In this document: piece by piece, positions 21,214 through 24,998 of the stretch
Numbering within the stretch: position 1 is the first letter of the stretch
Layout of the letters: each line of letters begins with the position of its first letter
Source of the DNA: Limiplasma sp045540635
GTDB lineage: Bacteria; Bacillota; Clostridia; Christensenellales; Aristaeellaceae
Length of the DNA: 24,998 nt
NCBI GenBank assembly: GCA_045540635.1
Contig: JAZQHO010000180.1
Coordinates: forward strand, 1 to 24,998
Direction of reading: 5' to 3'
Position numbers and translations under genes: made by a program
Notes under the pieces: generated by a model
The model's database searches: none
The model's input: the letters and a program-made list of their open reading frames with translations, nothing else
What the model was told of the DNA's origin: nothing

Positions 21214-22932
21214 ATGCTGGTGTCCATGACCGTGCGCAATATAGCGCTGATCGAAAATTTGCATATTGAATTCACGTCGGGCATGCAGGTCCTCAGCGGT
21301 GAGACGGGTGCCGGTAAATCCATTTTGATCGACAGCATCAATCTTGTGCTTGGCGAAAGAGCGGATAGAGGGTTGATCCGTTCCGGTTGTGAGCGGGCTT
21401 CCGTTGAGGCGCTTATTGACATTTCCGGTCTTGACCGTGTGAAAGAGCTGCTCGCAGAGCAAGAGCTGGAGGCCGAGGGCGATCTTTTGAGCATCTATCG
21501 CGAGATCACCCACGGCGAACGGAACATTTGCCGCGTATGCGGAACGATCGTGCCCCTCACGCTGCTGCGCTCACTGTCCGAGTTGCTGGTGGATATCCAT
21601 GGTCAGCACGAGCATCAGAGCCTGCTGGACAGCAAAAAACATATGCTGTTTCTGGATTCCTTCGGCGATGAGCACTTTTTGGAGCAGAAGCAAAAAACTG
21701 CCGTAGCCTACAGAACATGGAAAGAGAGCAGCAGTAGATTTGCGGCGCTCCGGAAAGAGAACGCCCAGCGTGCAGAGCGTACAGAGTACCTTACCAACCG
21801 TGTGCGGGAGTTGGATGCAGCGCAGCTTTCTCTTGGCGAGGCGGATCGGCTGAGCAAGGAAAGAGATCGCTTTTCCGGTGCCGAGAAGATCGATACCGCT
21901 GTGCGCCATGCCTATACGGAGACTTACGCAGGCGGGCGTGAGCAGAGTGCAATGAATAAGCTGCGTACCGCAGCGGAAGGCATGCGTGCCATCGAACAGC
22001 TGGATCCCAGATTTGAAGCGCTGTCTGCCAGGATGAATGCTGCATACTACGAACTCGAGGAAATTGGTTTGGAACTTCGGGACATACTGGAAAAGGAAAG
22101 CTTTGATCCCGAGCGTAACGAACAGGTTCTGGAAAGGCTGGACTTGATCCGTAAGCTGGAACGCCGTTATGGTATGACTGCAGATGAGCTGGTAACACAT
22201 CACGAAGAGATCCGGGATGAATTGAGCCGTCTTGGCAGCATGGAAGACAGGCTGAAGCGTGCAGAAGCTGATTACAAGCAGAAGCTGCTGCTGTACCGGC
22301 AGGAGGCCGCCGCACTGACCCAGTGCCGCAGACAGCTTGCGGATCGGTTGGAGCAGACCATGGAGCAGGAGCTCAGCGATCTGGGCATGCAGAATACACG
22401 GTTTGCCTGTGTGTTTGAACAGCCTGGCCCTGACCAGAAAAAGGTGCCTACTGCCGAGGGCGATGATCACGTTGTATTCTACATTGCTCCAAACCCGGGC
22501 GAACCGTTGAAGCCGCTGGATAAAACAGCCTCCGGCGGCGAACTGTCCAGACTCATGCTGGCGATGAAGGCCGCAGGTGCCGCCCACGGAGGCATCCCCT
22601 GCATGATCTTTGACGAGATCGATACCGGCATCAGCGGTCATATTGCGCAGGTGGTTGCTGAAAAGATGGCAAGCATTGCCAGATATCATCAGGTCTTGTG
22701 CGTAACGCATCTTGCACAGATCGCAGCGATGGCAGACACGCAATTTCTGGTAAAGAAAAACGTGATCAATGATCGGACTTTCACCTCCATTACCCCGCTG
22801 GAAAAAGAGGACAGGATCCGTGAGGTGGCGCGTTTGATCGGTGTGAGCAATGAACAGCAGGAGAGCGGTTTTGCCCATGCAAGAGCCATTCTGAATGCTG
22901 CATGGGATTGGAAGAGAAAGCTTCCCAAATGA
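21214..22932 (+). CDS. recN: DNA repair protein RecN
   Basis: SMC-like ATPase that acts early at double-strand breaks, holding ends together before recombination. The 572-residue protein shows MTVRNIALIENL, Walker A GETGAGKS (29-36), DIHGQHEHQSLLD, a long coiled-coil middle (about 150-370), the ABC signature KTASGGELSRLMLAMK and Walker B MIFDEIDTGISG followed by HQVLCVTHLAQIA. I chose ATG at 21214 because AAAGGAAAGG stands eight bases upstream and MLVSMTVRN matches the family start; ATG at 21190 overlaps this site. It starts 27 bases after the argR stop. No intrinsic terminator with a T-run follows, only an inverted repeat. Confidence 0.97.
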   Translation: MLVSMTVRNIALIENLHIEFTSGMQVLSGETGAGKSILIDSINLVLGERADRGLIRSGCERASVEALIDISGLDRVKELLAEQELEAEGDLLSIYREITHGERNICRVCGTIVPLTLLRSLSELLVDIHGQHEHQSLLDSKKHMLFLDSFGDEHFLEQKQKTAVAYRTWKESSSRFAALRKENAQRAERTEYLTNRVRELDAAQLSLGEADRLSKERDRFSGAEKIDTAVRHAYTETYAGGREQSAMNKLRTAAEGMRAIEQLDPRFEALSARMNAAYYELEEIGLELRDILEKESFDPERNEQVLERLDLIRKLERRYGMTADELVTHHEEIRDELSRLGSMEDRLKRAEADYKQKLLLYRQEAAALTQCRRQLADRLEQTMEQELSDLGMQNTRFACVFEQPGPDQKKVPTAEGDDHVVFYIAPNPGEPLKPLDKTASGGELSRLMLAMKAAGAAHGGIPCMIFDEIDTGISGHIAQVVAEKMASIARYHQVLCVTHLAQIAAMADTQFLVKKNVINDRTFTSITPLEKEDRIREVARLIGVSNEQQESGFAHARAILNAAWDWKRKLPK

Positions 22933-22948
22933 TCGCAGTTGATTGAAT

Positions 22949-22975
22949 GACGAAAAAATATCAATGCTTTTCGTC
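22949..22975. repeat. Inverted repeat overlapping the rnf promoter
   Basis: GACGAAAA (22949-22956) and TTTTCGTC (22968-22975) are exact inverse complements with an 11-base centre. They lie between recN and rnfC and the right arm overlaps the expected -35 region of the rnf promoter, so it could be an operator. It does not match the Rex site (TTGTGA..TCACAA). It could also be a weak recN terminator. Confidence 0.5.
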
Positions 22976-22987
22976 CTACACAAACTG

Positions 22988-22996
22988 TGCTATAAT
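22988..22996 (+). promoter_or_regulatory. Extended -10 promoter for the rnf operon
   Basis: TGC directly precedes a perfect TATAAT (22991-22996). The -35 is weak (TTTTCG at 17 bases), as expected for the extended -10 type. The leader to rnfC is about 40 bases. Confidence 0.65.
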
Positions 22997-23044
22997 CGAA
23001 ATAAGGTTTGTTTTGCCCAATCATATCAGGAAGGACGATCACCT

Positions 23045-24391
23045 ATGAGTTCTGTATTCAATTTTCCTGGCGGTATCCATCCGCACGAAGGAAATGGGGG
23101 AAAGGTCGCAACTGCTGGCCTTGCCATCATGGAAGCGCCCTTGCCTTCCCGTGTAGCTATTCCGTTGCAGCAGCATATCGGCGCCCCATGCAAGCCCCTT
23201 GTCCAAAAGGGTGACAAGGTGCGGGTGGGTCAGAAGATCGGTGAAGCCAACGGCTTTGTCAGTGCTGCTGTGCACGCTTCTGTATCCGGTACGGTAGTGG
23301 ATTGCATTCCTTGCATTACCGCAAACGGCACCCAGCAACTGAGCGTGATCATCGATAACGACTTTACCGACACGTGGGTAGAGCTTACGCCCGTCGCAGA
23401 GCCCGAAGCCATCAGCGCACAGGAGTTGTCTCAACTTGCACGCGAGATGGGCATCGTTGGTATGGGCGGTGCCACCTTCCCAACTGCAGTCAAGGTTTCT
23501 GTGCCTGCTGACAAGACTGTGGATACGCTCGTCCTCAATGGCGCAGAGTGTGAGCCCTATCTTTCTGCTGACCACCGGCTGATGGTGGAGCATGCAGAGG
23601 AAATCATGAAGGGCGCAAGGCTCGTGCAGAAGGCTCTTGGCATCGACAGAGTGCTTGTTGGCATCGAAAACAACAAGCCCGATGCCGTAGAGGAAATGAA
23701 CAAGGCTTGCGCTGTATGCGAGAATGCTAAGGCTGTTTCCCTGAAGGTGAAATACCCTCAGGGCGGTGAAAAGCAGCTGGTGTATGCGCTTACCGGGCGC
23801 AAGGTTCCCAATGGCAAGCTGCCTCTGGATACCGGCGTGATCGTAATGAATGTCGGCACCTGCTATGCGCTGTACCGTGCTGTGTATGAAGGCCGGCCTG
23901 TGGTGGATCGCGTTGTGACCGTTGGCGGCAATGTGAAGAAGCCTGCTAATTATCTGGTACGCATTGGCGCACCTGTGGAATGGCTGCTGGATACCTCGGA
24001 GGGTCTGCTGCCCGATACCCGCATGCTGATTTACGGCGGCCCCATGATGGGCATGGCCATCAGCCGTGAGGATATTCCGATCACCAAGGGCTGCAGCGGC
24101 ATCGTTGCGCTGAGCAATGTGAACGCTGTGGTCAAGGAATCTGCCTGCATCCGATGCGGACGCTGCGTAGAAGCCTGCCCCATGAAGCTTTCACCCGCTA
24201 CCATCGACCGCTATTCCCGCCGGAACATGTATGAGCAGGCAGAAGCAGCCGGTGCTATGAACTGCATCGAATGTGGCATTTGCTCCTACAGTTGTCCGGC
24301 CAAGCGAAACCTGACCCAGAGCTGCCGTGTTGCCAAGCGCATCATCACACAGCGCCGCAAGATCGAAGCTGCAAAGAAAGGAGAGAAGTAA
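23045..24391 (+). CDS. rnfC: Rnf complex subunit RnfC (ferredoxin:NAD+ oxidoreductase)
   Basis: RnfC is the peripheral iron-sulfur and NADH-binding subunit of the Rnf complex, which couples ferredoxin oxidation and NAD+ reduction to Na+ or H+ export. The 448-residue protein has the FPGGIHPHEGN start, GEPV-like lipoyl/biotinyl-type segment (about 44-80), MGIVGMGGATFPTAVK, LNGAECEPYLSADHRLM (the NADH/FMN-binding region), and two ferredoxin motifs CIRCGRCVEACP and CIECGICSYSCP. ATG at 23045 has AGGAAGGA nine bases upstream; the open frame extends upstream but without a ribosome site. rnfD follows after one base, as in typical rnfCDGEAB operons. Regulation is from the promoter at 22991. Confidence 0.97.
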   Translation: MSSVFNFPGGIHPHEGNGGKVATAGLAIMEAPLPSRVAIPLQQHIGAPCKPLVQKGDKVRVGQKIGEANGFVSAAVHASVSGTVVDCIPCITANGTQQLSVIIDNDFTDTWVELTPVAEPEAISAQELSQLAREMGIVGMGGATFPTAVKVSVPADKTVDTLVLNGAECEPYLSADHRLMVEHAEEIMKGARLVQKALGIDRVLVGIENNKPDAVEEMNKACAVCENAKAVSLKVKYPQGGEKQLVYALTGRKVPNGKLPLDTGVIVMNVGTCYALYRAVYEGRPVVDRVVTVGGNVKKPANYLVRIGAPVEWLLDTSEGLLPDTRMLIYGGPMMGMAISREDIPITKGCSGIVALSNVNAVVKESACIRCGRCVEACPMKLSPATIDRYSRRNMYEQAEAAGAMNCIECGICSYSCPAKRNLTQSCRVAKRIITQRRKIEAAKKGEK

Positions 24392-24392
24392 G

Positions 24393-24998
24393 ATGCAAAA
24401 GAAGTTGATTGTTGCACCTTCTCCGTTTTTGCGTAACACACAGGCAAGCACCCGCAGCATTATGCTGGATGTGATCATTGCCATGCTGCCCACCGCACTG
24501 GCGGCCGTCTGGTACTTTGGTACTCCTGCTCTCTCTGTGATGCTGGTCTGCGTCCTTTCCTGTGTGGTATCCGAATGGGCATACCAGAAGCTGACTCATC
24601 AAACCAGCACTGTGGGCGATTTGAGCGCCGTGGTCACAGGTCTGCTGCTGGCTTTCAACATGCCTGCTTCCGCTCCTTGGTGGATGGGCGTTATTGGTTC
24701 TGTGATCGCCATCGTTCTGGTAAAGCAGATGTTTGGTGGTATCGGCCAGAATTTTATCAATCCGGCGCTGGCTGCCCGTACCATCCTGATGCTCTCCTGG
24801 ACCGTTCTGATGGCTGCCAATGTGATGCCTCAGGCAGGACAGATCTTCGGCATTGATCCCAACGCCGTTAAGGCCAATCCGGTAGCGATCATTCAGACGG
24901 TGTCCGCCGAGGGCACCTCCGAAGCAACAGCTGCCGCTACCGGCGAAGCTGCTGCAACCGAAGCACCTGCTGCCGAGGCTACCACCGAAGCCACCGGT
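24393..24998 (+). CDS. rnfD: Rnf complex subunit RnfD, truncated by the window end
   Basis: RnfD is an integral membrane flavoprotein with covalent FMN that carries electrons through the Rnf complex. The first 202 residues are present; the gene continues past the window. The start (SPFLRNTQASTRSIMLDVIIAMLP) and the segments LLAFNMP, GGIGQNFINPALAARTILMLSW are family landmarks. About four membrane helices are seen. After residue 140 the expected FMN-site region (SGATPL-like) has not yet appeared. Instead there is an Ala/Thr/Glu-rich low-complexity stretch from about 171 to 202 (SAEGTSEATAAATGEAAATEA and beyond). It begins one base after rnfC with GGAG about eight bases ahead of the ATG. Confidence 0.93.
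   Translation, partial: MQKKLIVAPSPFLRNTQASTRSIMLDVIIAMLPTALAAVWYFGTPALSVMLVCVLSCVVSEWAYQKLTHQTSTVGDLSAVVTGLLLAFNMPASAPWWMGVIGSVIAIVLVKQMFGGIGQNFINPALAARTILMLSWTVLMAANVMPQAGQIFGIDPNAVKANPVAIIQTVSAEGTSEATAAATGEAAATEAPAAEATTEATG

Noticed and set aside
21571..22983. A 470-codon open frame antisense to recN
   Set aside because: Same cause; no ribosome site and no family resemblance, and RecN motifs are intact on the plus strand.
1..24998. CRISPR arrays, insertion sequences, tRNA or rRNA genes, prophage genes
   Set aside because: None seen: no regularly spaced repeats, transposase motifs, clover-leaf genes apart from tmRNA, or phage structural genes.

Overview
The window looks like an ordinary chromosomal segment of a Gram-positive, endospore-lineage, probably strictly anaerobic Firmicute, most likely a clostridium of the Oscillospirales/Ruminococcaceae type. 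The reasons are mid-range GC content, a yabP-yabQ-divIC sporulation/division block, the dxs-tlyA-nadK-argR-recN order typical of Clostridia, an Rnf ion-pumping complex, strong GGAGG/GGTGATC ribosome sites and sigma-A-like promoters. I see no insertion sequence, prophage, CRISPR array, tRNA or rRNA gene, and no clear sign of horizontal transfer. The species-level assignment is inference.

Layout. 1-121: terminator hairpins. 122-1848 (minus): an OmpR-type response regulator and histidine kinase, translationally coupled. 2022-3471 (plus): a divergent PlsC-like acyltransferase and a YjdF-like membrane protein. 3533-4581 (minus): a DUF6886-like gene and an unrecognised gene. 4624-5498 (minus): smpB followed by ssrA (tmRNA), the trans-translation pair. 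5633-6937 (plus): proA, whose 3' end overlaps a convergent bioY (6917-7450, minus). 7583-8560 (plus): yabP-yabQ-divIC, closed by a classical terminator. 8651-9556: Ppx/GppA phosphatase. 9735-11819: an EF-G paralogue of the EFG-II type. 11907-13315: a PfkB sugar-phosphate kinase coupled to a GNAT acetyltransferase. 13430-19782: a probable five-gene operon of alpha/beta hydrolase, membrane-anchored MurF-like ligase, D-Ala-D-Ala ligase, dxs and tlyA. 19876-22932: nadK-argR-recN from a good promoter. 23045-24998: rnfC and the start of rnfD, which runs off the window.

How the parts fit. The 13.4-19.8 kb operon joins late peptidoglycan-precursor synthesis (D-Ala-D-Ala and its ligation) to isoprenoid supply (DXS), which feeds the lipid carrier for the same wall, and to an rRNA methyltransferase. 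smpB and ssrA together rescue stalled ribosomes, and the EF-G paralogue is another translation-related factor. The Rnf genes indicate ferredoxin:NAD+ energy conservation.

I did not find a convincing undescribed multi-gene system. The best leads are: a tmRNA tag that appears to end in LSFAA rather than ALAA; a MurF-like ligase whose UDP-substrate domain is replaced by membrane helices; an Ala/Thr/Glu-rich low-complexity insertion in RnfD; a terminator-shaped perfect inverted repeat inside bioY; and repeated TTTTCGCA elements around the EF-G promoter.
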